Source of the DNA: Cuneatibacter sp. NSJ-177
GTDB lineage: Bacteria; Bacillota; Clostridia; Lachnospirales; Lachnospiraceae
Length of the DNA: 64,000 bases
NCBI RefSeq assembly: GCF_022867805.1
Contig: NZ_JALIFO010000007.1
Span: 61,508 to 125,507 of the forward strand
Direction of reading: 5' to 3'
A model generated the notes under the pieces. It was given only the letters and a program-made list of their open reading frames with translations. It was not told the origin of the DNA and made no database searches. Below, piece by piece: positions 33,921 to 42,957 of the stretch. How positions within the stretch are numbered: position 1 is the stretch's first letter; the number at the start of each line of letters is the position of its first letter. Both the position numbers and the translations under genes were made by a program.

Positions 33921-34344
33921 TGATCCAGGGGAATTTCATCATACCAATACCATCTCAATCCATTACTTAACAATGGAAAGGTAAATCCTTACTGGTTTTC
34001 AAGTGTCTAACTACCACGATATCTATGATAGGAGGAAAAATCAAATGTATTTTAAACTAAATATAAAAAGCAAGCAGATACATGATAATCTGTACACATA
34101 ATAACCACTTGCTTTTTAATTGCCAAAAAACACGATATTCCGTATCAACTCTCCCCCATTGACTGTCCTAATTAGTCATTGAAGCATCGTCTTTCTTTAT
34201 CCAGATTGCTTCCTTGGTGAATTTTGTTTTACTTTCTCCATAGCATTTTGAAGTAAAAAGTATACTTTCCTTGCTATTTGTGCTTCCGCTTGGCGGTGGG
34301 ATGGAAATATACTGGAATATATCGTTAAAAAAGGTTTTTTATCT
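33921..34344. other. Gap with a mini-ORF and a terminator-like hairpin
   Basis: AGGAGG at 34030 is followed by ATG 34045 and an 18-codon frame ending at 34101 (MYFKLNIKSKQIHDNLYT). AAAAAGCAAG (34065-34074) and CTTGCTTTTT (34108-34117) form a stem that overlaps this frame. The rest, to the end of rsmG, shows no gene and looks like decayed sequence. Confidence 0.45.
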
Positions 34345-35070
34345 TTATAATGGCTGTTTGGAGGGCACTCCGGCCTTTCTGGGATATTTTTTGGGGGTAG
34401 TTTCTACTTTTTTTATAAAAATCAGGGACCTCCCGATATCGGAGCCCGGCAAAAGGAACTTTTCTGTTCGATCAATCGTTCCTCCCAGGATTTTGACCGC
34501 CTTTGCTGCGGTTTGAAGTTCTTCCTCCACTTCACCGGATTTATAAGCGACAAACCATCCTCCTTTTCGGATAAACGGGAGACAGTATTCCGTCAAAGTG
34601 GACAAATTAGCCACTGCACGGGAAACGCATAACTCATACTGTTCTCGCTGAACGGGCAGTTTTGCAAAATCTTCTGCACGGCCATGGATTGCTTTTATCT
34701 GTTTCAAATCCAGTACCCGAATTACCTCGTTCAAAAAGTTGATTCTCTTGTTCAAGGAATCCAATAGGGTTACTTTCAGATTTGGGAACAAAATTTTCAA
34801 GGGAATTCCCGGAAATCCGGCCCCAGTCCCGACATCAATCAGATTTCGGTTCCATGTTTCACGTGAAACATTTTTTAGAAAGGCAATAGCCGCACTGTCC
34901 AGAAAGTGTTTCTCCACAATCTCATCAAAATCCGTGATCCCGGTCAGATTCATTACTGAATTCCATTCCGTCAACAAGTCTGCATATTGTACAAACTGGG
35001 CAGCTTGATGATCCGTCAATTCCAGGCCGGCAAATTGAAACCGGTCTTTGATCTTCTGTTCTCTCTCCAT
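34345..35070 (-). CDS. rsmG: 16S rRNA (guanine-527-N7)-methyltransferase RsmG
   Basis: 241 aa, full length. SAM-binding NLIDVGTGAGFPGIPLKI with the preceding NLTGITDFDEIVEKHFLDS, and the catalytic-region VSRAVANLSTLTEYC, are diagnostic. It methylates G527 in the 530 loop; loss gives low-level streptomycin resistance. RBS AAGGAG precedes ATG 35070; it follows mnmG by 2 bases. Notably its coding sequence contains a full parS site at 34855-34870, which constrains its codons there (HVSRETF on the other strand's reading, FHVSRE-like here). Confidence 0.97.
   Translation of the reverse strand: MEREQKIKDRFQFAGLELTDHQAAQFVQYADLLTEWNSVMNLTGITDFDEIVEKHFLDSAAIAFLKNVSRETWNRNLIDVGTGAGFPGIPLKILFPNLKVTLLDSLNKRINFLNEVIRVLDLKQIKAIHGRAEDFAKLPVQREQYELCVSRAVANLSTLTEYCLPFIRKGGWFVAYKSGEVEEELQTAAKAVKILGGTIDRTEKFLLPGSDIGRSLIFIKKVETTPKKYPRKAGVPSKQPL
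34855..34870. promoter_or_regulatory. parS site 4, inside rsmG
   Basis: TGTTTCACGTGAAACA, a perfect palindrome within the rsmG reading frame. parS sites inside or near rsmG are known in other Firmicutes. Confidence 0.92.
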
Positions 35071-35072
35071 AT

Positions 35073-36956
35073 CTACTGCTCCTTCCTCTTCCTCTGCTCT
35101 AAATAAATCAAGAGAACAGAAAGATCAGCCGGGGATACCCCGGAAATCCGGGAAGCCTGCCCGATGGACGCAGGCCGGTAGGCCGTCAATTTCTGTACTG
35201 CTTCTTTTCTCAGACTTCCCACCTGCTGATAGTCCAAATCAGCGGGTATCTTTTTCTTTTCCAGCTTTTTAAATTGTGAAACCTGCTGCATCTGCCGGGC
35301 AATATATCCTTCATATTTCAGATTGATATTGACCTGTTCCTGAACTTCTTCCGGCAGGTTAGGCCGATTTGGATCAATCGCTCCAATCGATTCATAGTCT
35401 AATTCCGGTCTTTTTAAAAGCTCTGCCAGCGAAATGCCGGATTTAATCCGAGTGGATCCTTTTCGATCTAAAAACGATTGGATTTCTTCACTTCCGCCTA
35501 CATTTGTTTCTTGTAGGCGTTCAATTTCCTGGGCAATCGCTTCTTTTTTCTCCAATAAGCGCCGGTATCGCTCTTCCCCAATCAATCCCACTTCATAGCC
35601 AATCTCCGTGAGACGTAGATCAGCGTTATCCTGGCGAAGAAGTAACCGGTATTCTGCGCGGGAAGTCATCATGCGGTAAGGTTCATGGTTCTCTTTTGTC
35701 ACAAGGTCATCGATCAACACTCCGATATAAGCCTGCGACCGATCGAGAATTACCGGCTCCTTCCCTTGAATTTTCCTGGCCGCGTTGATTCCGGCGATAA
35801 TTCCCTGCGCCGCGGCCTCCTCATAACCGGAACTTCCATTGGATTGGCCTGCGCTGAATAATCCGGATATGGATTTAAATTCTAATGATAATTGTAATTG
35901 CATTGGATTAATGCAATCATATTCGATCGCATAGGCATTTCTGACAATCTCGGCGTGTTCCAGGCCCGGCACCGTATGGATCATTTCATACTGGACATCC
36001 TCCGGCAGGGAACTGGACATCCCGCCTAGGTACATTTCGTTGGTATACTCCCCCTCAGGCTCAACAAAAAGCTGATGCCTGTCCTTATCCGCAAACTTCA
36101 CCACTTTATCCTCGATGGAAGGACAGTACCTCGGACCGGTTCCCTCAATCACGCCGGAAAACAGAGGCGAACGATCCAGATTTTCTCGGATGATCTCATG
36201 AGTTTTTTCATTGGTGTAAGTCAGCCAGCAGGAAACCTGCTCTCTTTGAATCGAGTTCCTGTCAGTCGTAAAGGAAAAAGGAACGATCTTATCATCCCCT
36301 TTTTGTTCCTCCATCTTTCCATAATCCACCGTATCCCCATTGACTCTAGCCGGTGTTCCTGTCTTAAAACGAACCAGCTCAATCCCCAGCTCCCTCAGAG
36401 AATCGGACAGATGATTGGCGGCCTGCAATCCATTGGGGCCGGTGGGCTGAATGACATCCCCATAAAGACACCTGGATTTCAGATAAGTCCCGGTACAGAG
36501 AATCACAGCTTGGCAGAGATATTGGGCCTTGGAAAAGGTTTCAATCCCTTTTACCTTCCCGTCTTCGACGAGGATTTTTGCCACTTCGGCCTGTTTGATC
36601 GATAGATTCGGCGTCTTCTCCAACGTTCTCCGCATCCTCCGGGTGTACTGCTGTTTATCCGCCTGCGCGCGCAGCGAATGAACAGCAGGACCCTTGGAAC
36701 GATTCAGCATTTTGGACTGGAGGAAGGAATGATCAATATTTTTACCCATCTCTCCTCCCAGGGCGTCCACTTCCCGGACCAAATGCCCCTTGGAACTTCC
36801 TCCAATATTCGGATTGCAGGGCATAAGAGCTATACTGTCCACGCTTACTGTAAAAATCACGGTTTTCATTCCCAGCCGGGCGGCAGCCAGGGCTGCTTCA
36901 CACCCGGCATGTCCCGCGCCGATTACAACAACATCACAACATTCTCTGATTCCCAT
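35073..36956 (-). CDS. mnmG: tRNA uridine-34 5-carboxymethylaminomethyl modification enzyme MnmG (GidA)
   Basis: 627 aa, normal length. FAD-binding [20 protein letters not shown], the [20 protein letters not shown] motif, [17 protein letters not shown] and the C-terminal [10 protein letters not shown] / [13 protein letters not shown] helices are present. With MnmE it builds cmnm5U34 on tRNAs that read split codon boxes. It lies 15 bases after mnmE, the classic arrangement. RBS AGGAAGGG upstream. Confidence 0.98.
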   Translation of the reverse strand: MGIRECCDVVVIGAGHAGCEAALAAARLGMKTVIFTVSVDSIALMPCNPNIGGSSKGHLVREVDALGGEMGKNIDHSFLQSKMLNRSKGPAVHSLRAQADKQQYTRRMRRTLEKTPNLSIKQAEVAKILVEDGKVKGIETFSKAQYLCQAVILCTGTYLKSRCLYGDVIQPTGPNGLQAANHLSDSLRELGIELVRFKTGTPARVNGDTVDYGKMEEQKGDDKIVPFSFTTDRNSIQREQVSCWLTYTNEKTHEIIRENLDRSPLFSGVIEGTGPRYCPSIEDKVVKFADKDRHQLFVEPEGEYTNEMYLGGMSSSLPEDVQYEMIHTVPGLEHAEIVRNAYAIEYDCINPMQLQLSLEFKSISGLFSAGQSNGSSGYEEAAAQGIIAGINAARKIQGKEPVILDRSQAYIGVLIDDLVTKENHEPYRMMTSRAEYRLLLRQDNADLRLTEIGYEVGLIGEERYRRLLEKKEAIAQEIERLQETNVGGSEEIQSFLDRKGSTRIKSGISLAELLKRPELDYESIGAIDPNRPNLPEEVQEQVNINLKYEGYIARQMQQVSQFKKLEKKKIPADLDYQQVGSLRKEAVQKLTAYRPASIGQASRISGVSPADLSVLLIYLEQRKRKEQ

Positions 36957-36971
36957 CTATCTGTCCCTTCC

Positions 36972-38342
36972 TCATTTGCCCATACAAAACTTGGAAAAAA
37001 TCTCATTCACCAGATCATCCTCCACCTCTTCCCCAAGGATCAGCCCCAGTTCCCGGTAGGAGTCCATCAGGTCAATGGAATAAAAATCTTCCGGCATTTC
37101 TTCTTCTATGCTGTGTTCCACCAATTCAAGACTCTTCCTCGCACGGATCAGCGCCTCCTTGTGACGAAGATTCGTGATGGAAACCTGATGATTCGTTCCA
37201 ATCGAACCCACATCAAACAAATGAAGGATCCGCTGCTCCAGCTCTTTTCTTCCCGTCCCTTCCTTAGCGGAAAAAGGAATCACCGGCTGCCCGGCTTCCC
37301 GCTCCATCTCCTTCGCAGTCAAAACCGGCATAAGATCCGATTTGTTTAATAGGATCAGCCCCTTTTTTCCTTTCAGCAGAGAGAGAATCTCCCGGTCATT
37401 CTCATCCAGAGGCTCGGAGGAATCCACCACATAAATGATCAGGTCTGCCTTTCCAGCCTGTTCCCTGGCCCTCTCCACGCCGATTTTTTCCACCCTGTCG
37501 TCGGTCTGCCGGATCCCGGCCGTGTCAATCAGCCTGAGACTGATCCCGCCGACCCTGACATTCTCCTCTAAAGTATCTCTTGTGGTGCCGGCAATCTCTG
37601 TGACGATCGCCCGTTCCTCTCCGACCAGTAGATTCAGCAGAGACGATTTTCCCGCATTCGGTCTTCCCAGGATCACGGTTCGAATCCCATCCGATAAAAT
37701 TTTTCCTTTTTCCGCCCCTTCGATTAAATCCTGAACTTCATGGATCAACGGATTCAGCAGCAGCTTTAACTTCTCCCGATATCCTTCAGTTGAGATATGC
37801 TCCGGATCATCCAATGCCGCTTCGATAAAAGCAATCTGATATAAGATTTGCTCCCGCAGCTCCTTCACCTTCCGGCTGACCGCGCCGTTCAACTGCTCTA
37901 AGGAAGCTTTTCTGGCAAATTCATTCTGCGCTTCGATCAAATTCATAACGGCTTCCGCCTGAGACAGATCCAGCCGTCCGCTTAAAAATGCCCTCTTAGA
38001 AAACTCTCCCGGTTCCGCCAGGCGAGCTCCGTTTTTTATCACGGTTTCCAGAATTTTTTTCATGATCAATGGACCACCATGGCACTGGATTTCCACGGTG
38101 TCCTCTCCGGTAAAACTGTGAGGTCCTCTCATGACGACAGCTAACACCTCATCCACCGGTTCTTCCCCATCATAGACAAAGCCATAATGCAGCGTATGGC
38201 TTCTTGATCCGGTCAATGTTTTTCCTTTCAGCCTCACCACCTGGTCTCCCACAGAGAATGCCTGCTCTCCGCTGATCCGGATCACGCCGATTCCCCCATA
38301 GGTCAGACCGCTGGCGATTGCCGCAATGGTATCTGCTGCCAT
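36972..38342 (-). CDS. mnmE: tRNA modification GTPase MnmE (TrmE)
   Basis: 456 aa. N-terminal formyl-THF-binding domain (DTIAAIASGLTYGGIGVIRI), inserted G domain with GRPNAGKSSLLN (G1), DTAG (G3) and NKSD (G4), and the essential C-terminal FCMGK motif. Partner of MnmG. RBS GGGAGG precedes ATG 38342. Confidence 0.98.
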   Translation of the reverse strand: MAADTIAAIASGLTYGGIGVIRISGEQAFSVGDQVVRLKGKTLTGSRSHTLHYGFVYDGEEPVDEVLAVVMRGPHSFTGEDTVEIQCHGGPLIMKKILETVIKNGARLAEPGEFSKRAFLSGRLDLSQAEAVMNLIEAQNEFARKASLEQLNGAVSRKVKELREQILYQIAFIEAALDDPEHISTEGYREKLKLLLNPLIHEVQDLIEGAEKGKILSDGIRTVILGRPNAGKSSLLNLLVGEERAIVTEIAGTTRDTLEENVRVGGISLRLIDTAGIRQTDDRVEKIGVERAREQAGKADLIIYVVDSSEPLDENDREILSLLKGKKGLILLNKSDLMPVLTAKEMEREAGQPVIPFSAKEGTGRKELEQRILHLFDVGSIGTNHQVSITNLRHKEALIRARKSLELVEHSIEEEMPEDFYSIDLMDSYRELGLILGEEVEDDLVNEIFSKFCMGK

Positions 38343-38380
38343 GACAAAACCTCCCTTAAAATTCTATGGAAAGAAAAAGA

Positions 38381-38449
38381 TGTCATTCTGAAGGCACCGC
38401 TGCCGGAGAAATCCTAACGATTTCCACCCCTTCCGGGTTCAGAATGACA
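38381..38449. repeat. Small intergenic repeat with 12-bp inverted ends
   Basis: TGTCATTCTGAA (38381-38392) and TTCAGAATGACA (38438-38449), with a second internal pair (GAAATCC/GGATTTC-like). This resembles the widespread 'TCATTCTGA' class of intergenic repeats seen in many bacteria. It sits between jag and mnmE. Confidence 0.65.
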
Positions 38450-38472
38450 CTCTCTTTCATTTTCAAAACCGA

Positions 38473-39165
38473 TTATCTGTTCTCTTCCGCGCTTACGCTG
38501 CTGCGGTAATATCCCTGACTTCTCTCGCCCCGTTCCTTCCGGTCTCTCTTTAAGGAAATCACAACATGGCGGAAAGGCTCTTCACCTTCGCTGCGGGTCA
38601 CCACATAGCGGTCTCCCTGCAGTGCGGAATGGATGACTCTTCTCTCATAAGGGTTCATCGGCTCCAGCGCCACCGGGCGCTTGGTCCTCTTTACCTTATA
38701 GGAAATGTTCTTTGCCAGAGTCTCCAGAGTCTCTTTTCTTCTTTCCCGGTAGTTCTCGATATCCACCTTCACTCTGGTGTATTCTTCGGTATATTTATTG
38801 ATCACCAGACTGGTCAGGTACTGGAGGGAATCCAGGGTTTGTCCCCTTTTTCCGATCAAGATTCCCATATCATCGCCCTTCAGGTCGATATCCATGGTTT
38901 TTTCTTCCTCATTGAAAGTGATATCGATTTCCACTTCCATATTCATCGTACGGAAGATATCGGACAGGAAGTCATGAGCCGTTCCTTCCAGGGAGAACTT
39001 CTTTTTGGCTTTAATGACGGCAGGGCGGCTGCCAATGCCAAGAATTCCGGAACTTCCCTTATCCACGACTTCATATTCCAGCTGATCACTGGTGATTCCA
39101 AGCTGAATCAGCGCCTGTGTGACGGCTTCATCTACATTTTTTGCAGATACGGTAATCGATTCCAT
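38473..39165 (-). CDS. jag: RNA-binding protein Jag/KhpB
   Basis: 230 aa from the second of two adjacent ATG codons (39165; 39168 also possible) behind GGGAGGG. N-terminal Jag domain (MESITVSAKNVDEAVTQALI, GSSGILGIGSRPAVI), middle KH domain (DDMGILIGKRGQTLDSLQYL) and C-terminal R3H domain (RRVIHSALQGDRYVVTRSEG). Binds many small and messenger RNAs with KhpA and affects cell elongation in streptococci. It lies 8 bases after yidC, the standard neighbour. Confidence 0.96.
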   Translation of the reverse strand: MESITVSAKNVDEAVTQALIQLGITSDQLEYEVVDKGSSGILGIGSRPAVIKAKKKFSLEGTAHDFLSDIFRTMNMEVEIDITFNEEEKTMDIDLKGDDMGILIGKRGQTLDSLQYLTSLVINKYTEEYTRVKVDIENYRERRKETLETLAKNISYKVKRTKRPVALEPMNPYERRVIHSALQGDRYVVTRSEGEEPFRHVVISLKRDRKERGERSQGYYRSSVSAEENR

Positions 39166-39176
39166 CATAACCCTCC

Positions 39177-40199
39177 CTATTTTTTGTGCTTTTCATTGTA
39201 CTCGCGAACCATGTTTGCCTTCGAGGCAAGGCTTCCGCCGCCGGACTTATTCTGATAATATTGAGTCGATTCCTTTATTTTGGCGTCTCTCTCATCTTTA
39301 TTCAGGTTTGCCTTTGCGCTGGCCGCGTTCGCTTGCTGAATTTTCTTCGCGTTGATCGTTGCTTTATCGTTCAAAGGAGGTAGGCCTTTTTTCGCCCGCT
39401 TCTTATTCTTTTTCTCAATATTCTGCTTGATCAGATCTTCTACGCTGTATCTTGACATATGTTTATTGACGATCAGCTGCTGAATAACCATGACCAAAGA
39501 CTGCATAATCCAGTAAACGCCAAGGAATGCCGGCAGGGAAATACAGAACACCACAGACATAACCGGCATCATGTAGTTCATCATCTTCATGCTGCCGCCC
39601 ATCGGGCTGTCATTCATGTTCGGCTGGTTCGCCATCATCAGCTTAGTGGAGATAAACTGGGTCACACCGGCTAAAATCGGAATCAGGATTGCAACGCTCA
39701 GACGAAAGCCCGGCGCTTCCTGCAGGTTGATTCCAAAGAAATTGTACAGACGGGCTGCATCATAGGTAGCCATCGCCGGTACATACTTCGTGATGTTATA
39801 AATAACCGGATACAGGGCAAACAGGATCGGGAACTGAATCAAAGTAGGCAGACAGCCGGCGGTCATCGAAGCGCCGTATTTGTCGTAGATCATCTGCTGC
39901 TCCGCCTGCATCTTCATCATTGCCTGCTGGTCTCTGTTTTTGCCCGCATATTTTTTCTGCAATGCCTGGATTTCCGGCATCATAATTGCGTTCAATTTGG
40001 TCAGCTTCTGCTGTTTCACCGTAAGAGGATACATCATCATACGGGTAATGATCGTGAATACAATAATACAGGCGCCGATATTGACAATGCCAATCTGGCT
40101 CAGCACCCAGAAAATCCCCCGCATGACGTAGCCAAGCAGCCAGGCCAGCTGTTTGATGATCGGCCAATTTTCATAGACCGTTGCCGCTAAAAAAGTCAT
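39177..40199 (-). CDS. yidC: Membrane protein insertase YidC/Oxa1
   Basis: 340 aa, the Gram-positive form with five membrane helices. Unlike most Gram-positive YidC1/SpoIIIJ it has no lipoprotein Cys at the start (MTFLAATVYENWPIIKQLAW). The RMMMYPLTVKQQKLTKLNAI segment includes the hydrophilic-groove Arg, and a long basic C-terminal tail (KKNKKRAKKGLPPL onward) probably contacts ribosomes. Inserts membrane proteins alone or with SecYEG. Confidence 0.97.
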   Translation of the reverse strand: MTFLAATVYENWPIIKQLAWLLGYVMRGIFWVLSQIGIVNIGACIIVFTIITRMMMYPLTVKQQKLTKLNAIMMPEIQALQKKYAGKNRDQQAMMKMQAEQQMIYDKYGASMTAGCLPTLIQFPILFALYPVIYNITKYVPAMATYDAARLYNFFGINLQEAPGFRLSVAILIPILAGVTQFISTKLMMANQPNMNDSPMGGSMKMMNYMMPVMSVVFCISLPAFLGVYWIMQSLVMVIQQLIVNKHMSRYSVEDLIKQNIEKKNKKRAKKGLPPLNDKATINAKKIQQANAASAKANLNKDERDAKIKESTQYYQNKSGGGSLASKANMVREYNEKHKK

Positions 40200-40237
40200 A
40201 AACTTCCTCCATACCTTTCCGTTCGTGCTCTTACATC

Positions 40238-40453
40238 TTAAGGAACCGGATCAAAACCACCCTTTGAGAAGGGATTACAGCGAAGAATTCTCCAGCACGC
40301 CAAAGCGCCCCCTTTAAATATGCCATATTTTTCGATCGCTTCAATGGCATACTGGGAGCATGTAGGAATATATTTGCAATGGCTGTAACGTTTGAGAGGT
40401 GAGAGATTGCGCTGGTAGAAACGAATACAAGCAATAAAAACCTTCCTCATCAT
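40238..40453 (-). CDS. yidD: Membrane protein insertion efficiency factor YidD
   Basis: 71 aa. Amphipathic N-terminus and conserved cysteines in [19 protein letters not shown] and [13 protein letters not shown], all diagnostic. Overlaps the rnpA stop by 4 bases and precedes yidC by 38. A DUF37-family helper of YidC-dependent insertion. Confidence 0.95.
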   Translation of the reverse strand: MMRKVFIACIRFYQRNLSPLKRYSHCKYIPTCSQYAIEAIEKYGIFKGGALACWRILRCNPFSKGGFDPVP

Positions 40454-40800
40454 CCCTCACCTTCCAGTTCCAACAGCTTATGATGCCGCCCTAAGTGCAG
40501 TAAAGCACTTTCAATTTCCTGATAATTCTTGTCTTTTACGCTCTGTCTGGCTATCACCACAATATCATAGCCAGCCTTCCATTGCTGCCAATGGGTTCGG
40601 AAGCACTCCCGCACCACCCGTTTGATCCGATGGCGCACGACGCTGTTTCCGACTTTCTTACTGACAGAGATTCCCACTCTGTTTTCCAGACCCTGGCCCT
40701 TCTCCAATACATACATGACGAGAAGTTTATTCCCGTAAGATTTACCCTGCCGGTAAACCCGGCCAAAGTCTTCATTTTTTTTTAAGGAAACAAAACTCAT
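40450..40800 (-). CDS. rnpA: Ribonuclease P protein component
   Basis: 116 aa. Begins [20 protein letters not shown] and has the RNA-binding helix [14 protein letters not shown], where the common RNR triad reads RHR. Binds the catalytic RNase P RNA for tRNA 5' maturation. RBS AAGGAGAAGG. Confidence 0.96.
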   Translation of the reverse strand: MSFVSLKKNEDFGRVYRQGKSYGNKLLVMYVLEKGQGLENRVGISVSKKVGNSVVRHRIKRVVRECFRTHWQQWKAGYDIVVIARQSVKDKNYQEIESALLHLGRHHKLLELEGEG

Positions 40801-40862
40801 TCCTTCTCCTTCAGTCTAAAGGAAAAATAGCTGCGAATGAAAAGCATAGACCACTGTGCGGC

Positions 40863-40997
40863 CTATGCTGAAAGCTGTTTTCTTCCCTTTGCTCTTCTGG
40901 AAGCCAATACTTTCCTTCCACCTGCGCTGCTCATTCTGGCACGGAAACCGTGAACTTTTGCATGAGAACGCTTTTTCGGCTGAAACGTCATTTTCAT
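40863..40997 (-). CDS. rpmH: 50S ribosomal protein L34
   Basis: 44 aa, starting [20 protein letters not shown] and ending with [12 protein letters not shown]; the sequence is the near-universal L34 pattern. Start at 40997 behind GAGGAGGTG. It is transcribed leftward, divergently from dnaA, and leads rpmH-rnpA-yidD-yidC-jag. Confidence 0.97.
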   Translation of the reverse strand: MKMTFQPKKRSHAKVHGFRARMSSAGGRKVLASRRAKGRKQLSA

Positions 40998-41034
40998 TTG
41001 GACACACCTCCTCACTATAAGAAATAGCATTTCT

Positions 41035-41063
41035 AGTATATTCAAACAAAACCAATAAGTCAA
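41035..41063 (-). promoter_or_regulatory. Promoter of the rpmH operon
   Basis: Minus strand: TTGACT (41063-41058), 17-base spacer, TATACT (41040-41035), 38 bases before rpmH. Confidence 0.8.
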
Positions 41064-41269
41064 GCAGTTTTTTCTTTCCCCATAAAATCCCCCAAAATAT
41101 ACCTTTTTCCCCATCCCATGCACAGGTTATCCACAAAATGTGTATAATTTGTTGATAACCTGTTTTTTTCTCCCCCATTTTTACAAAAATCGACGGGTTT
41201 TTCGGCCTTTTCACCGTGGATAACTTATTCACAACACCTTTTTTGGGGAAAATTTTTTAACATTCCTCA

Positions 41270-41298
41270 TTGAAAAATCCACAATAGTAAGGTAGAAT
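41270..41298 (+). promoter_or_regulatory. dnaA promoter
   Basis: TTGAAA (41270-41275), 17-base spacer, TAGAAT (41293-41298), about 60 bases before dnaA. The DnaA boxes just upstream imply autoregulation. Confidence 0.75.
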
Positions 41299-41356
41299 AA
41301 GATTAATTATTGTTTTTTAAAGTGGGTAAATAGCGTAGTTAGGCAGGAGACGTTTT

Positions 41357-42703
41357 ATGTTGCAGAAAATCAAAGAAAATTGGGAAGCCATTTTAAATAC
41401 CCTAAAGGAAGACCAGGAGCTGACGGACGTGTCCTTCAAAACCTGGCTTCTCCCCTTAGAGCTTGTTTCTGTGGAAAACAATGTGATCACCATTCTTTTC
41501 CCCGGAGACAAGCCCAGTGTTTTGTATATCGAAAAGAAATACAAATTTTTTATCCAAGTCGCCATTGAAGAGGTGACCGGTTTTAAATACGAGATAAAAT
41601 TTATCACTCCTCATTCCGACTCCGAGCCGGAAGCCAAAAAAGGAGCGATGGACCTTGCCCTTTCTGCCGAAGCAAACCTGAACCCCCGGTATACCTTCGA
41701 CACCTTTGTGGTAGGTTCCAACAATAAAATGGCTCACGCCGCTTCCTTGGCTGTCGCCGAATCCCCGGCCGAGATTTATAATCCGCTTTTTATCTACGGT
41801 GGAGTGGGACTGGGAAAAACCCACCTGATGCACTCCATTGCCCACTTCATCCTGAAACAAAACCCGGCCGCCAAGGTGGTTTATGTCACCAGTGAAAAAT
41901 TCACCAACGAGCTGATCGACGCGATCCGGAACAAAAACAACATCACCACCACGGAATTCCGCGAGAAGTACCGGAACGTGGACGTGCTTTTGATCGATGA
42001 TATTCAGTTTATTACTAATAAGGAAAGTACTCAGGAAGAAGTCTTCCATACATTCAATACGTTATATGAAGCGAAGAAGCAAATTATTATCTCCAGCGAC
42101 CGCCCTCCCAAGGATATCGAAACCCTGGAAGAACGTCTCCGCTCCCGTTTCGAGTGGGGCCTGACCGTAGATATCGGTTCTCCCGACTATGAAACCAGAA
42201 TGGCTATTTTAAGGAAGAAAGAAGATATCGAAGGCTATAACATCGACAATGAAGTAATCAAGTACATAGCAACCAATATTAAATCAAATATCCGTGAACT
42301 GGAGGGGGCGCTGACCAAAATCGTCGCCTTTTCCCGCGTAACCAAGACGGAAATCACGATTGAACTGGCGGAGGAAGCCCTGAAAGATCACATTTCCCCC
42401 AATCAGGTCAGGGAGATCACGCCAGAGATCATCATTGGCATCGTTTCCGATCACTTTAAGCTGAACCCTTCCGACTTAACCTCGGAAAAAAGGAATAAGG
42501 AGATCGTAAAACCGCGCCAAATCGTCATGTATCTATGCCGTACCATGACGAACACCTCCCTGCAGATGATTGCCAAGTACCTAGGAAAACGAGATCACTC
42601 TACGATCATTCACGGAATTGAGAAAATTACCGCGGAACTTGAGAAGGATGAATCCCTTCGCTATACCATAGACATCTTGAAGAAGAAGCTGAACCCTAGT
42701 TGA
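41357..42703 (+). CDS. dnaA: Chromosomal replication initiator DnaA
   Basis: 448 aa. Domain I (about 1-80), a short linker, AAA+ domain III with GGVGLGKTHLMHS and LLIDDIQF, and domain IV with the DnaA signature GKRDHSTIIHGIEKI. RBS GGCAGGAGA precedes ATG 41357. Initiates replication by ATP-dependent filament formation on the flanking boxes. Confidence 0.99.
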   Translation: MLQKIKENWEAILNTLKEDQELTDVSFKTWLLPLELVSVENNVITILFPGDKPSVLYIEKKYKFFIQVAIEEVTGFKYEIKFITPHSDSEPEAKKGAMDLALSAEANLNPRYTFDTFVVGSNNKMAHAASLAVAESPAEIYNPLFIYGGVGLGKTHLMHSIAHFILKQNPAAKVVYVTSEKFTNELIDAIRNKNNITTTEFREKYRNVDVLLIDDIQFITNKESTQEEVFHTFNTLYEAKKQIIISSDRPPKDIETLEERLRSRFEWGLTVDIGSPDYETRMAILRKKEDIEGYNIDNEVIKYIATNIKSNIRELEGALTKIVAFSRVTKTEITIELAEEALKDHISPNQVREITPEIIIGIVSDHFKLNPSDLTSEKRNKEIVKPRQIVMYLCRTMTNTSLQMIAKYLGKRDHSTIIHGIEKITAELEKDESLRYTIDILKKKLNPS

Positions 42704-42957
42704 TAACCATGAGGATAAAGCTGTGGACAGAAGGTGAATAAAAAACACGGAAATTTCGCCGTGGAAAAACCAGGAGTTATCCGTTTTTTATCCAAACCTT
42801 CTGCACAGGGTTATCCTATAAGGGAAATGTGGACAAAACCCTTGAGAAACTGTGATTTTCTTCTGCTTGTCCACAATTCCACAGCCCCTATTACTGCTAT
42901 TACTAAAATCCCTTTTAATTATATTAATCTCACAGCGAAAAGGAGTTACCCACAATC
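42698..42957. other. oriC part 2 (dnaA-dnaN intergenic) with a DnaA-box cluster
   Basis: Boxes or close variants: TTATCAACT (42706-42698, -), CTGTCCACA (42730-42722, -), TTATCCGTT (42777, +), TTATCCAAA (42788, +), TTATCCTAT (42811, +), TTGTCCACA (42836-42828, -; and 42867-42875, +) and TTACCCACA (42946, +). An AT-rich stretch at about 42911-42930 is a candidate unwinding element. Confidence 0.88.

Larger units (their letters stand above)
40998..41356. other. oriC part 1 (rpmH-dnaA intergenic) with DnaA boxes
   Basis: DnaA-box-like 9-mers: TTATCCACA (41126-41134, +), TTATCAACA (41157-41149, -), TTATCCACG (41223-41215, -) and TTATTCACA (41225-41233, +). The first two face each other around a central dyad (GGTTATC...GATAACC). 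The region is AT-rich and non-coding. With the boxes downstream of dnaA this gives a bipartite origin as in Bacillus subtilis. Confidence 0.88.
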
